Positions 25,715 through 34,239 of a stretch of 64,000 bases of DNA are shown here, in pieces. The position numbers were made by a program, and so were the translations under genes. This DNA is from Calothrix sp. NIES-2098 (lineage in GTDB: Bacteria > Cyanobacteriota > Cyanobacteriia > Cyanobacteriales > Nostocaceae): assembly GCA_002368175.1 (NCBI GenBank), contig AP018172.1, positions 923,501-987,500 of the forward strand, read 5' to 3'. Under the pieces are notes generated by a model, which worked only from the letters and a program-made list of their open reading frames with translations, did not search any database and was not told where the DNA came from. The stretch's first letter is position 1. Every line of letters starts with the position of its first letter.

Positions 25715-28700
25715 TTACTCTTTTGTGGCTTGCAACCGCAAAAAATGCACCCGTCCTGATTTATCCCCAGCAACAACTCTCACCCCATCCGGTGCAACAG
25801 CACAGCATAATATTGCACTTTCCCCTGTAAAACTGGCAATTACTTCCCCAGATTTCCAATTCCAGACTTTGAGGGTCTTGTCATATGAACCAGAAATCAC
25901 ATACTTGCCATCAGCACTCAGGGTGACTGCTGTTACCGAGCCAGTATGACCTTTGAGAGTCCGCAGTAGTTCCCCAGTTTGCCAATTCCAGACTTTGAGG
26001 GTGGTGTCAGAGGAACCAGAAATCGCGTATTTGCCATCAGCACTCAGGGCAACTGCATTTACCCAGCTACTATGACCTTCTATGGTACGCAGTAGTTTGC
26101 CAGTTTGCCAATTCCAGACTTTGGAGGTGGTGTCATTGGAACCAGAAATCGCGTATTTGCCATCAGCACTCAGAGCGACTGCATTTACCGAGCGACTATG
26201 ACCTTCTATGGTATGCAGTAGTTCACAAGTTTGCCAATTCCAGACTTTGAGGGTGTAGTCAAGGGAAGCAGAAATCGCGTATTTGCCATCAGCACTCAGA
26301 GCGACTGCATTTACCGATTCCCTATGACCTTGTATGATACACAGTAGTTCGCCAGTTTGCCAATCCCAGACTTTGAGGGTGTAGTCAAGGGAAGCAGAAA
26401 TCGCGTATTTGCCATCAGCACTCAGGGTCACTGCATTTACCCAGCTACTATGACCTTCTATGGTACGCAGTAGTTCGCCAGTTTGCCAATTCCAGACTTT
26501 GAGGGTGGTGTCAGAGGAACCAGAAATCGCGTATTTGCCATCAGCACTCAGGGCAACTGCATTTACCGAGTCACTATGACCTTTGAGAGTCCGTAGTAGT
26601 TCACCAGTTTGCCAATTCCAGACTTTGAGGGTGGTGTCAGAGGAACCAGAAATCGCGTATTTGCCATCAGCACTCAGGGCAACTGCATTTACCCAGCTAC
26701 TATGACCTTTGAGAGTCCGTAGTAGTTCACCAGTTTGCCAATTCCAGACTTTGAGGGTGGTGTCAGAGGAAGCAGAAATCGCGTATTTGCCATCAGCACT
26801 CAGGGCGACTGCATTTACCGAGTCACTATGACCTTTGAGAGTTCGTAGTAGTTCACCAGTTTGCCAATTCCAGACTTTGAGGGTGGTGTCAGAGGAAGCA
26901 GAAATCGCGTATTTGCCATCAGCACTCAGAGCAACTGCATTTACCGAGTCACTATGACCTTTGAGAGTTCGTAGTAGTTCACCAGTTTGCCAATTCCAGA
27001 CTTTGAGGGTGGTGTCACCGGAACCAGAAATCGCGTATTTGCCATCAGCACTCAGGGCAACTGCATTTACCCAGCTACTATGACCTTCTATGGTACGCAG
27101 TAGTTCGCCAGTTTGCCAATTCCAGACTTTGAAGGTGGTGTCAGAGGAACCAGAAATCGCGTATTTGCCATCAGCACTCAGGGCAACTGCATTTACCGAG
27201 TCACTATGACCTTTGAGAGTCCGCAGTAGTTCACCAGTTTGCCAATTCCAGACTTTGAGGGTCTTGTCATATGAACCAGAAATCACATACTTGCCATCAG
27301 GGGTGAGGGCGATCGCATTTACATAGGAACTATGACCGACTAAGGTACGTACTAAGGAACCGCCAGGGGAAGTTAAGCTTGCTGTTTGCGGAAATAAGCC
27401 AGGGGTTTTGCATTGCTGCACCTGCGTTAACAATCTCTGAATTTCTTCTCTTTCAAAACCCAGCAACCGCCCTAATAATTGCCCCGCAAATTGCTGTTTA
27501 TCTTCATTCAAAACATGTGCCGAAAGCCTCAATGCACCTTGAATTAACTGTAAATTCTCATCCTCCGGCAAAAAATCATAATCTGCTAGCAAAGCATTAA
27601 TATTGATGTTCTCCAACTTCGCTTGCAACCAGCGAAAATCACACAGCAGTTGTTTTAATTCTTCTTCCCCTCCCCCAGCCAGCAAATGATAGGCTAAATT
27701 CTCCCAAATATAGCCGTCATTGTCTAAACTATGCCAGCCTTGGGGATATTTTTCACTGTAAGCATTTAATAAGCGATTATGTAAAAATCTTATCCCCTCA
27801 CTTTCAGTTGCTAATGTCGCGTACTGCTTCCTCACATAATCAAACAGCAAGTCATGCAACCGCAAATTTCCCGCTTCATCCCACAAAGCCAGAGATTTAT
27901 TCACCAATTCATCAATAACATCTTGGGTCTTAGACTGATTCAACCCCAAGGGTTGCCAAAAAGTCTGCAAAACTGCTTCGGGTATAGGTGTATCTTCCGG
28001 AAATACCGCAAACTCTAAATATCGCTGTTGGCAATCCTCATCCAAATCGTCCACACTCACTTGAATTGCCTTGAGTAAATTTGGATAAGGATAATTAGGA
28101 AACTGTTGTTTAATTTTCTCTAAATCAGCACTGCGGAGTTTTTCTAAAATATTCTGCCAGCGATGATGCGGTTTTCCCCGCATCATCGCGCCAACCATCG
28201 CCAATGCTAATGGCAAATAGCCACATTCTCGCACTACCTGCAAGGCGACATCATTGTGCGGGCTGGATTGCGATATCTCTGGCTGGTTTGCCCATTTCGC
28301 CAACAGTTCTAACGCCTGTTGTTTACCTAAAACCGCCAGCTGATATTCTTCCCCTCCCAACCCTGTAACTATCGCCGCATCACGGGTGGTAATTAACATT
28401 TGACAGCGTTCCCCCAACACATCAAACGCCGTCGCATCATCCAAACGCCAGATATCATCCAAAATCAGCAAGCAAGCTTTCTGTGCAAACAACTCCCGCA
28501 ACTGCGCTTTCGCCAATCCCACCTCGGTAAACGCCGCTTGCTTGTCGCCCAACGCTGAAGCCAGATAGGATTGCCAAGTTAAAATCTGGGGCGTTTGTCC
28601 TAAAGTTATCCACAACACTCCATCAGGAAACGCTTGTCTAACTTCTTCATCCCGCGCTAAAGCTGTAGCTAAGACTGTTTTGCCAATTCCACCCATGCCT

Positions 28701-28738
28701 TGCACGCCAACACGGCGAGTTTTACCTGTAATACCCAC
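25715..28738 (-). CDS. NB-ARC-WD40 part of a split CHAT-NB-ARC-WD40 protein
   Basis: 1007 residues from a GTG, but this start leaves only about a dozen residues before the P-loop GMGGIGKT (about 14-21). The frame continues open upstream to about 28877 with a typical linker (NLTPHHQALANL ... PRPEELAPLKQKVL) and no ATG, GTG or TTG. The region includes Walker B LLILDDIW, RNBS-type MLITTRD, GLPL-like GYLPLALAM and a winged helix to about 330. From about 465 there are twelve near-identical 42-residue WD40 repeats plus a degenerate thirteenth. The CHAT frame upstream ends at an A9 tract; adding one A makes one continuous 1246-residue frame from 29454. WD40 arrays sense the trigger and the CHAT domain would be the effector. 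Confidence 0.85.
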   Translation of the reverse strand: MGITGKTRRVGVQGMGGIGKTVLATALARDEEVRQAFPDGVLWITLGQTPQILTWQSYLASALGDKQAAFTEVGLAKAQLRELFAQKACLLILDDIWRLDDATAFDVLGERCQMLITTRDAAIVTGLGGEEYQLAVLGKQQALELLAKWANQPEISQSSPHNDVALQVVRECGYLPLALAMVGAMMRGKPHHRWQNILEKLRSADLEKIKQQFPNYPYPNLLKAIQVSVDDLDEDCQQRYLEFAVFPEDTPIPEAVLQTFWQPLGLNQSKTQDVIDELVNKSLALWDEAGNLRLHDLLFDYVRKQYATLATESEGIRFLHNRLLNAYSEKYPQGWHSLDNDGYIWENLAYHLLAGGGEEELKQLLCDFRWLQAKLENININALLADYDFLPEDENLQLIQGALRLSAHVLNEDKQQFAGQLLGRLLGFEREEIQRLLTQVQQCKTPGLFPQTASLTSPGGSLVRTLVGHSSYVNAIALTPDGKYVISGSYDKTLKVWNWQTGELLRTLKGHSDSVNAVALSADGKYAISGSSDTTFKVWNWQTGELLRTIEGHSSWVNAVALSADGKYAISGSGDTTLKVWNWQTGELLRTLKGHSDSVNAVALSADGKYAISASSDTTLKVWNWQTGELLRTLKGHSDSVNAVALSADGKYAISASSDTTLKVWNWQTGELLRTLKGHSSWVNAVALSADGKYAISGSSDTTLKVWNWQTGELLRTLKGHSDSVNAVALSADGKYAISGSSDTTLKVWNWQTGELLRTIEGHSSWVNAVTLSADGKYAISASLDYTLKVWDWQTGELLCIIQGHRESVNAVALSADGKYAISASLDYTLKVWNWQTCELLHTIEGHSRSVNAVALSADGKYAISGSNDTTSKVWNWQTGKLLRTIEGHSSWVNAVALSADGKYAISGSSDTTLKVWNWQTGELLRTLKGHTGSVTAVTLSADGKYVISGSYDKTLKVWNWKSGEVIASFTGESAILCCAVAPDGVRVVAGDKSGRVHFLRLQATKE
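25850..27350 (-). repeat. 126-bp coding tandem repeats (WD40 array)
   Basis: Twelve 126-bp units within the WD40 region are nearly identical at DNA level. They differ mainly at the codons after GHS (DSV, SWV, RSV, ESV) and at the strand before WNWQT (GSSDTTLK, ASLDYTLK, GSNDTTSK). This pattern fits continuing unequal exchange or gene conversion with diversity retained at surface positions. Confidence 0.85.
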
Positions 28739-28860
28739 AGGTTGCTTTGTTGAAGATAATACTTTTTGTTTTAAGGGTGCAAGTTCTTCAGGTCGGGGTA
28801 AAAAGTGCGGTGGTAACTCTGGGACGTTGGTTAGATTGGCTAAAGCTTGGTGATGGGGGG

Positions 28861-29454
28861 TTAAATTGGTTTTTTTTTAAGTTCGGGAATCAACTCACCA
28901 GATACACCAGCTAACTGAATTGCATTTCGCGCAATATTAAAAGCAAACTCTACAGGCGCACCTTCATCATATTCGGGATTATAAGCTAGAAGCGCATCGT
29001 AAAAACCGACAACAAACTCAATTGCGGCTTTATCCCCAATTGCATCATTCATCCCAATAACATAATTAATCTGTTGGGAAATAGCCTCAGCTTGCACCTG
29101 CGAGTAACAAGCATTCAACAGCACGCATTCTACTTGTTTAGAAAACTGTCCAAATAATCCAGCTAATGCTTCCCCCGTAACTAGCTGTGTTTTTCCCGTT
29201 TCATCCTCAAAAGCTAGTCCTTGTATACCCGCACCATGCCCAGAAAAGTGGATAATATTTGGTCGATAATCCAAAATAGCACGGCGAATATCCCTCGGAC
29301 GTACAGCCAAATCATAGCGTAAGTCAAAGTTCTCTCGATTTAGCGACCTTTGCAAACCTTCCTTGATATCGCGCAATTCTTCATCAAGGCGCAATCGTGA
29401 TGTATTGCTGGGATTTGCAGCTAATATCAGGATTTTCTGAGGTTTGATGGTCAT
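28861..29454 (-). CDS. CHAT-domain (caspase-like) N-terminal part of split STAND protein
   Basis: 197 residues. KILILAANPSNTSRLRLDEE, a helix, then catalytic His73 in HFSGHG and Cys116 in LLNACYS: the CHAT dyad of caspase-HetF-like proteases. The domain is complete. The frame ends ELKKKPI at a stop directly after the run AAAAAAAAA. With one extra A it would run into the NB-ARC linker. As it stands it could be a stand-alone CHAT protease that pairs with the following STAND product, or the short product of a slippage-controlled gene, or one half of a sequencing-error split. Confidence 0.88.
   Translation of the reverse strand: MTIKPQKILILAANPSNTSRLRLDEELRDIKEGLQRSLNRENFDLRYDLAVRPRDIRRAILDYRPNIIHFSGHGAGIQGLAFEDETGKTQLVTGEALAGLFGQFSKQVECVLLNACYSQVQAEAISQQINYVIGMNDAIGDKAAIEFVVGFYDALLAYNPEYDEGAPVEFAFNIARNAIQLAGVSGELIPELKKKPI
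28870..28880 (-). promoter_or_regulatory. A9 homopolymer, candidate slippage site
   Basis: Minus strand CTTAAAAAAAAACC. The CHAT frame reads CTT AAA AAA AAA CCA ATT TAA. Insertion of a single A in the mRNA yields AAA AAA AAA ACC AAT TTA and continues into NB-ARC-WD40. Runs of nine or more A are known sites of transcriptional slippage in bacteria, and also of replication slippage and of sequencing error. Confidence 0.6.
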
Positions 29455-29669
29455 TACCAGGGTTGGGAAATGCTGTTTTCAAGTATACATGGCAGACAAG
29501 ATGATGAAAACGCCGCACACATGAGTAGAATGTATCAGAATGCTCAAGAAGAATAAAACAGCAATCTTGAGCAGTCTGACCAAACAGAAGGCATAAGTCT
29601 AAATAGAGGCAGTTTACCTGACGGGGTAAGAAAATTCTTACTCCATCAGCCTCCACCTAATTTCCGCTA

Positions 29670-30875
29670 TCAGCGTGAACCGTAGCTATAAGCTGTGAAA
29701 AAACTACGTCCAGTGGTATGAGATGGATCTAGACCTTCGTTGCGCGAACGACGACGCAAATCACCAATATCTGGAGTATTGTTAAAGGCATCCTCAATAC
29801 TAATTTGACCGTTTAACATCAATTCGCAAAGGGCATCATTCATAACTTTCATACCGTCTTTGCTGCTGGCTTCCATCAGTTCATAGGCTGCTGTTTCTTC
29901 ACCCTTGAGTAAGTAATCCTGCATGGTAGGCGTGTTGATCAAGATTTCCATAGCTGCTGTCCGACCACCATCTGTTGTGGTGAGTAGGCGTTGGGCTACT
30001 GCTGCAACTAGGGAATCCACAATTTGCACCCGCATTACTGCTTGCTCGTCAGGATTATAGAGATTGAGTAAGCGATTAACAACACCAATCGTATCTTTAG
30101 AGTGGAGAGTACCTAAGACTAAATGACCTGTTTGTGCTGCTTTTAGGGCAGTATCAACAGTAATGCGATCGCGCATTTCTCCCACTACAATGACATCTGG
30201 ATCTTCGCGCAACGCCGACCGCAAAGCTTCATGAAAATCATGGGTATGCAAACCGACCTCTCGTTGACTAATTAAACAATTTTGGGAAGTGTGAACATAT
30301 TCAATAGGGTCTTCAATAGTGATGATATGTTTTTGTTTTGTCTCATTCAAATAGCGAATCATTGCCGCTATCGTCGTAGATTTACCCGAACCAGTCGGGC
30401 CTGTAACTAAAATTAATCCTTGTTTTTTATTAACAATATTTTTGAGGATAGGTGGCAACCCCAAGCTATCAATACTTGGGACGTGCAAGGTAATTAATCG
30501 TATGACCATTGCACCGCCAGTTAAAGTTTCAAAACAGTTGACACGACAGCGCAAAAACCCAGGATAAACAATTGCCGTATCCAGTTCTTTGGTTTCTATA
30601 AATCGCTGCTTTGCAGAAGGGGTAAGAATTTCATTTAAGTATGTCTCGAAGATTTCCAGCGTGACTACCTCTCCTAATTCATAAACCTCCATTTGACCGC
30701 GAATTCGGAATCGCGGCAACTCTCCCACGCGGATATGAATATCCGAGGCTTGCTGAATATAGGCATCGCTGACCATCTTCTGAATGGAGGCTACCTTCTT
30801 CTTTGATGCGTATGGCGGAGGTGGTGGCGGTGGTAGTTGGGGAACGAAAAACTCAGATGTCAAAGAGGTGTCCAT
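29670..30875 (-). CDS. pilT: PilT-type twitching motility ATPase
   Basis: 401 residues. A Pro-rich N-terminal tract of eight prolines is followed by the PAS-like N-terminal domain (QASDIHIRVGELPRFRIRG) and the secretion ATPase core. The core has Walker A GPTGSGKST, Asp-box TIEDPIEY, Walker B VIVVGEMRD and His-box LGTLHSKD. PilT hexamers retract type IV pili. The C terminus is longer than in minimal PilT and ends in a Ser/Tyr-rich tail. Cyanobacteria often have several PilT copies, so this may be a paralogue. It is divergent from the DUF58 gene and unrelated to the STAND genes downstream. Confidence 0.9.
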   Translation of the reverse strand: MDTSLTSEFFVPQLPPPPPPPYASKKKVASIQKMVSDAYIQQASDIHIRVGELPRFRIRGQMEVYELGEVVTLEIFETYLNEILTPSAKQRFIETKELDTAIVYPGFLRCRVNCFETLTGGAMVIRLITLHVPSIDSLGLPPILKNIVNKKQGLILVTGPTGSGKSTTIAAMIRYLNETKQKHIITIEDPIEYVHTSQNCLISQREVGLHTHDFHEALRSALREDPDVIVVGEMRDRITVDTALKAAQTGHLVLGTLHSKDTIGVVNRLLNLYNPDEQAVMRVQIVDSLVAAVAQRLLTTTDGGRTAAMEILINTPTMQDYLLKGEETAAYELMEASSKDGMKVMNDALCELMLNGQISIEDAFNNTPDIGDLRRRSRNEGLDPSHTTGRSFFTAYSYGSR

Positions 30876-31124
30876 AAGTGTTTCCTATAGAAAGTATTGG
30901 GTTACAAGCAACGGTTAAACTTAGTTGTGATGCCATAAAAAATCCGGTTAATCTCAGGCAAAGAGATTAACTAATTCTTTTAACGTCAACCGTATACTCA
31001 CTTAGATTTTCAATCTACAACTTACTTAGGTAAGATTTTTATTTTTGAGGTGGTCTTCATAAATTCTTTAGTGAAACCATGAATTTCTATGAATTTCAGG
31101 CATGGTTGGGCTAGAAAGGAAATT

Positions 31125-32279
31125 ATGAAAATCATCACACCCACCATTAACTGGTTACAAACTCGCGCTTGTGCCCCTGCATACAGCGGTTGGTTACTAG
31201 CAGCCATTTCTCTCTGCTTTTTTGGGTCTGCTATTAACACAATGGCTGGTTGGCTATATGTAATTAGTGGAGTCAGTTTTGCCCTGCTGACTGTTGCAGC
31301 TATTTTACCGCCGCGATCGCTTGTTGGTTTAACTGTCAAACGCCTTCCGATCCAGCCTGTTACCGCCGGAGATGAACTAAGAGTAGAAATCGAAATCCAC
31401 AATTCCACAAAGCAGCCTGTTAGTTTACTGCTAGTCGAGGATATACTGCCCTTCGTTTTGGGTAAACCAGTACAAAAAGCGATCGAAACAATTTTTCCCC
31501 AAAACTATCATCGTTGGGTATACTACCAACCAACCCAGCGCCGGGGTGTCTATCGCTGGCACAAAGTCGAACTAGTCACTGGTGCGCCTTTAGGATTGTT
31601 CTGGTGTCGCCGTCCGCGAGAATCAGCTGCTACAGCGATTGTTTACCCTAGCGTGTTACCTATGGCTTATTGCCCCTTAGTCGATGAAATGGGGCAAGAA
31701 GAAAGCTATACCAGCCACCTGCGTGGACGACCCCAGCAGACAGAGACCAGCGGACTAGTGCGATCGCTACGTCCTTATCGTCTAGGCGATCCGATCCGTC
31801 TAGTCCACTGGCGTACCAGCGCCCGCTATGGGGAATTACGGGTAAGAGAATTAGAAATTGTTACCAGTGGTCAGGAGATAATTATTGCCCTGGACAGTGC
31901 AGCTAATTGGGATGCAGAAAACTTTGAACAAGCCGTCATCGCCGCCGCCTCATTATATTTTTATGCCCAACGGCAAAATATGCAGGTACAACTGTGGACA
32001 GCATTCACAGGTTTAATTCAAGGAGAACGTGTAGTTCAAGAAGCCTTAGCTGCAACCACAGCCCAAGAAGATGCCAACTCACCTATTCCTGAAGACTACC
32101 CCTTGATTTGGCTAACGCAAAACCCTCTCAGCCTCTCTAACTTGACTGCTGGCAGTCGCTGGGTTTTGTGGCAAAATAGTTCTTCACCCCTAGAACCAGT
32201 AGTTGTCAATCGAGATTACCCTGGCATTCTTGTAGAAAGCGAGCAAGCACTGCAAACTCAGCTGCAAAAATCATTATGA
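31125..32279 (+). CDS. DUF58 family membrane protein
   Basis: 384 residues from ATG 31125, chosen over ATG 31089 because AAGGA lies just before it. Two hydrophobic helices (about 20-60) are followed by a beta-rich segment. The DUF58 signature follows: RSLRPYRLGDPIRLVHWRTSAR with RVRELE, and a vWA-like EIIIALDSAANW strand with Asp/Ser metal-site character. DUF58 proteins usually pair with MoxR AAA ATPases and transglutaminase-like genes, but no MoxR gene is adjacent here. Function probably in envelope or protein complex maturation. Confidence 0.85.
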   Translation: MKIITPTINWLQTRACAPAYSGWLLAAISLCFFGSAINTMAGWLYVISGVSFALLTVAAILPPRSLVGLTVKRLPIQPVTAGDELRVEIEIHNSTKQPVSLLLVEDILPFVLGKPVQKAIETIFPQNYHRWVYYQPTQRRGVYRWHKVELVTGAPLGLFWCRRPRESAATAIVYPSVLPMAYCPLVDEMGQEESYTSHLRGRPQQTETSGLVRSLRPYRLGDPIRLVHWRTSARYGELRVRELEIVTSGQEIIIALDSAANWDAENFEQAVIAAASLYFYAQRQNMQVQLWTAFTGLIQGERVVQEALAATTAQEDANSPIPEDYPLIWLTQNPLSLSNLTAGSRWVLWQNSSSPLEPVVVNRDYPGILVESEQALQTQLQKSL

Positions 32280-32313
32280 AAAAATTTCAAGATATGTTGC
32301 AAGTTAAGCTTTA

Positions 32314-32478
32314 GTGATTACTCAGATTCTATTCGATCCCAGCAACCTAGACATACAAGCCCTTGAGCAAATGTTAGTCAACTTTCAAAACAAAGGTTGG
32401 GGAAAAACACCCACTAATAGGGCTATAAGGCTGATGTACAATGCAAAGAAATGTGTAAATTATGAGTGGCGGATCTAA
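32314..32478 (+). CDS. Possible small protein upstream of ftrC
   Basis: GTG 32314 opens a 54-codon frame (ITQILFDPSNLDIQALEQML ... ending VNYEWRI) whose TAA overlaps the ATG of ftrC by one base (TAATG), a typical coupling arrangement. The composition is protein-like and HIP1-free. There is no clear Shine-Dalgarno and I do not recognise the protein. It may be a real leader peptide-sized gene or chance. Confidence 0.35.
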   Translation: MITQILFDPSNLDIQALEQMLVNFQNKGWGKTPTNRAIRLMYNAKKCVNYEWRI

Positions 32479-32843
32479 TGATGTCATCAGAAGTGAATAC
32501 AAAATCCAGCGATAAAAGCCTAGAGGCAATGCGGCATTTTTCCGAACAATACGCCAAGCGTACTGGAACCTACTTTTGTTCGGAACCTTCTGTGACAGCA
32601 GTTGTGATCGAAGGGCTAGCCAAACATAAAGACGAACTTGGTGCGCCTTTGTGTCCCTGCCGTCACTATGAAGACAAAGAAGCTGAGGTACACGCCACCT
32701 ATTGGAACTGTCCCTGCGTACCTATGAGAGAACGTAAAGAGTGCCATTGTATGCTGTTTCTCACCTCAGACAACGAGTTTGCTGGAGACAAGCAAGAAAT
32801 CACTCTCGATACCATCAAAGAAGTGCGAGAAAGCATGGCATGA
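32478..32843 (+). CDS. ftrC: Ferredoxin:thioredoxin reductase catalytic (beta) chain
   Basis: 121 residues. It carries the full set of cluster and active-site cysteines: TYFCSEP, LCPCRHYEDKEAE, YWNCPCVPMRERKECHCMLFL. The enzyme passes electrons from ferredoxin through a 4Fe-4S cluster to thioredoxin, giving light control of metabolism. The start is ATG 32478 or 32481; the longer GTG frame from 32466 is not needed. The stop overlaps the next gene by 4 bases (ATGA), so the two are translationally coupled. Confidence 0.95.
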   Translation: MMSSEVNTKSSDKSLEAMRHFSEQYAKRTGTYFCSEPSVTAVVIEGLAKHKDELGAPLCPCRHYEDKEAEVHATYWNCPCVPMRERKECHCMLFLTSDNEFAGDKQEITLDTIKEVRESMA

Positions 32844-33238
32844 GTGAAACCATGCCCCAAGAGTTTTGGCTAGGTATAGAACAGTTCAATTCTGGGCAGT
32901 TCTATGCCTGTCATGACACTTTAGAGGCTTTGTGGATTGAAGCCAGCGAACCAGAAAAAAGCTTCTATCAAGGAATTCTCCAAATTGCTGTAGCGCTTTA
33001 TCATTTGAGCAATCATAACTGGCGAGGTGCTGTCATTCTACTCGGAGAAGGCAGCAATCGTCTGCGGCGCTACCCTGATGATTACGCTGGTATCGATGTG
33101 GAAGGGTTATTAAACCAGAGTATGGCGTTGTTGCAAGCATTACAGCAAACAGGCCCCGATAAAATTGCTGCTGAGGATTCGGGTGAAGCTGATACATTAC
33201 CCTTGCCGAGAATTGAAATAATTAATGATAAACAATAG
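32840..33238 (+). CDS. DUF309 family protein
   Basis: 132 residues from ATG 32840, overlapping the ftrC stop by 4 bases. Motifs: GIEQFNSGQFYACHDTLEALWIE, EKSFYQGILQIAVALYHL and RRYPDDYAGID, characteristic of the all-helical DUF309 family. It is a soluble protein with conserved His/Glu (FYACHDTLE). No biochemical role is known to me. The overlap with ftrC suggests a linked function in redox regulation or simply co-expression. Confidence 0.88.
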   Translation: MSETMPQEFWLGIEQFNSGQFYACHDTLEALWIEASEPEKSFYQGILQIAVALYHLSNHNWRGAVILLGEGSNRLRRYPDDYAGIDVEGLLNQSMALLQALQQTGPDKIAAEDSGEADTLPLPRIEIINDKQ

Positions 33239-33277
33239 GCAGTAAGGGCTGGCAAGTGTAGAGACTGTTACGTCACA

Positions 33278-33318
33278 ACTAATTTAAGGAATTATATAGT
33301 TATATTCCTTGAATTAGT
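33278..33318. repeat. Long hairpin upstream of SUKH remnant
   Basis: ACTAATTTAAGGAAT (33278-33292) pairs with ATTCCTTGAATTAGT (33304-33318) over 15 positions with one mismatch. It sits 40 bases after the DUF309 stop and ends 3 bases before the ATG at 33322. There is no T-tract after it. It may act as terminator or RNA-stability element, or sequester the next start. Confidence 0.55.
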
Positions 33319-33321
33319 CTT

Positions 33322-33561
33322 ATGGAAATAATTAAAGAACATTTACAGCGAATTTGGGATTGCTTAGTAACAAAAGCACCTGAAATTACCTTATTACTTC
33401 AACCAGGATTAAAGCCGGAAGAAATTGATAATATTGCCAAAGATTTACCTTTTAAATTGCCAGAAGAAATTTATGAACTTTATCAATGGCAAAATGGGTT
33501 ATTAAAAGGTATTTCTGTGTATGGTTGGAAAATTAAGGGTAATTTGCCGGACATCATATAA
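33322..33561 (+). pseudogene. Truncated SUKH (SMI1/KNR4-like) protein
   Basis: 79 codons. Residues 1-70 resemble the start of a SUKH domain: KPEEIDNIAKDLPFKLPEEIYELYQWQNG, then YGWKIKG. SUKH domains are normally 130-180 residues and act in many bacteria as immunity proteins of polymorphic toxins. The frame stops soon after the first strands, and the following 120 bases show no continuation. It is best seen as a decayed immunity gene, though a very short variant cannot be excluded. Confidence 0.55.
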
Positions 33562-33684
33562 GTTATTAAATCATCAAAATTTCCAAATTATAAAGCAGCT
33601 TAAACTTATTTTTAGATAGAAGAGCATCTATAGGTATTCGGCTGTAAACTACTTGTACAGCAGTTTTGACAGGTAAGAGAAGCA

Positions 33685-34239
33685 TTGGAGAGATTATTAA
33701 AAATTTCGAGAATTATTGATGCCTGCACTGAACGGATTGGGCGATTGACGAGTTTCCTAGTACTAGTCATGGTCATACTAGGTCTGTGGAATGTTGTAGG
33801 GCGATATCTAGGAAGGATTAGTGGTAACAACCTGACTTCTAATGCCTACATTGAGGCTCAATGGTATATTTTTGATTTGGTCTTTTTCTTAGGAGCAGCT
33901 TATACACTCAAGCATAACGAACACGTGCGTGTTGATATTTTTTACAGTAATTGGCAGCGTCGGCGGAAAGCACTTGCAGATTTGATAGGAACAGTATTTT
34001 TTCTGATTCCTTTCTGCGTTATGGTGATATTTTTTTCGTGGGATACTATCGTGGCTTCGTGGCAAATTCGTGAAGCTTCATCCGACCCTGGTGGTTTACC
34101 ACGCTATCCAATTAAAGCCACGATCATTGTTGGCTTTGTGCTGCTAATTTTCCAAGGAATTTCTCAAGCAATCAAAAACTTGGCAATTCTCAAAGGTTAT
34201 CCAGTATCTGAGGAGGAAAACCATGACGCTGGCGTATGA
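33685..34239 (+). CDS. TRAP transporter small permease (DctQ-like)
   Basis: 184 residues from TTG 33685. Four hydrophobic helices (about 20-42, 65-82, 103-125 and 145-162), with VRVDIFYSNWQRRRKA between helices 2 and 3, fit DctQ. It overlaps the large-permease gene by 17 bases, as usual. TRAP systems use an ion gradient to import organic acids caught by a periplasmic binding protein, here encoded convergently at 35635-36738. Confidence 0.88.
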   Translation: MERLLKISRIIDACTERIGRLTSFLVLVMVILGLWNVVGRYLGRISGNNLTSNAYIEAQWYIFDLVFFLGAAYTLKHNEHVRVDIFYSNWQRRRKALADLIGTVFFLIPFCVMVIFFSWDTIVASWQIREASSDPGGLPRYPIKATIIVGFVLLIFQGISQAIKNLAILKGYPVSEEENHDAGV

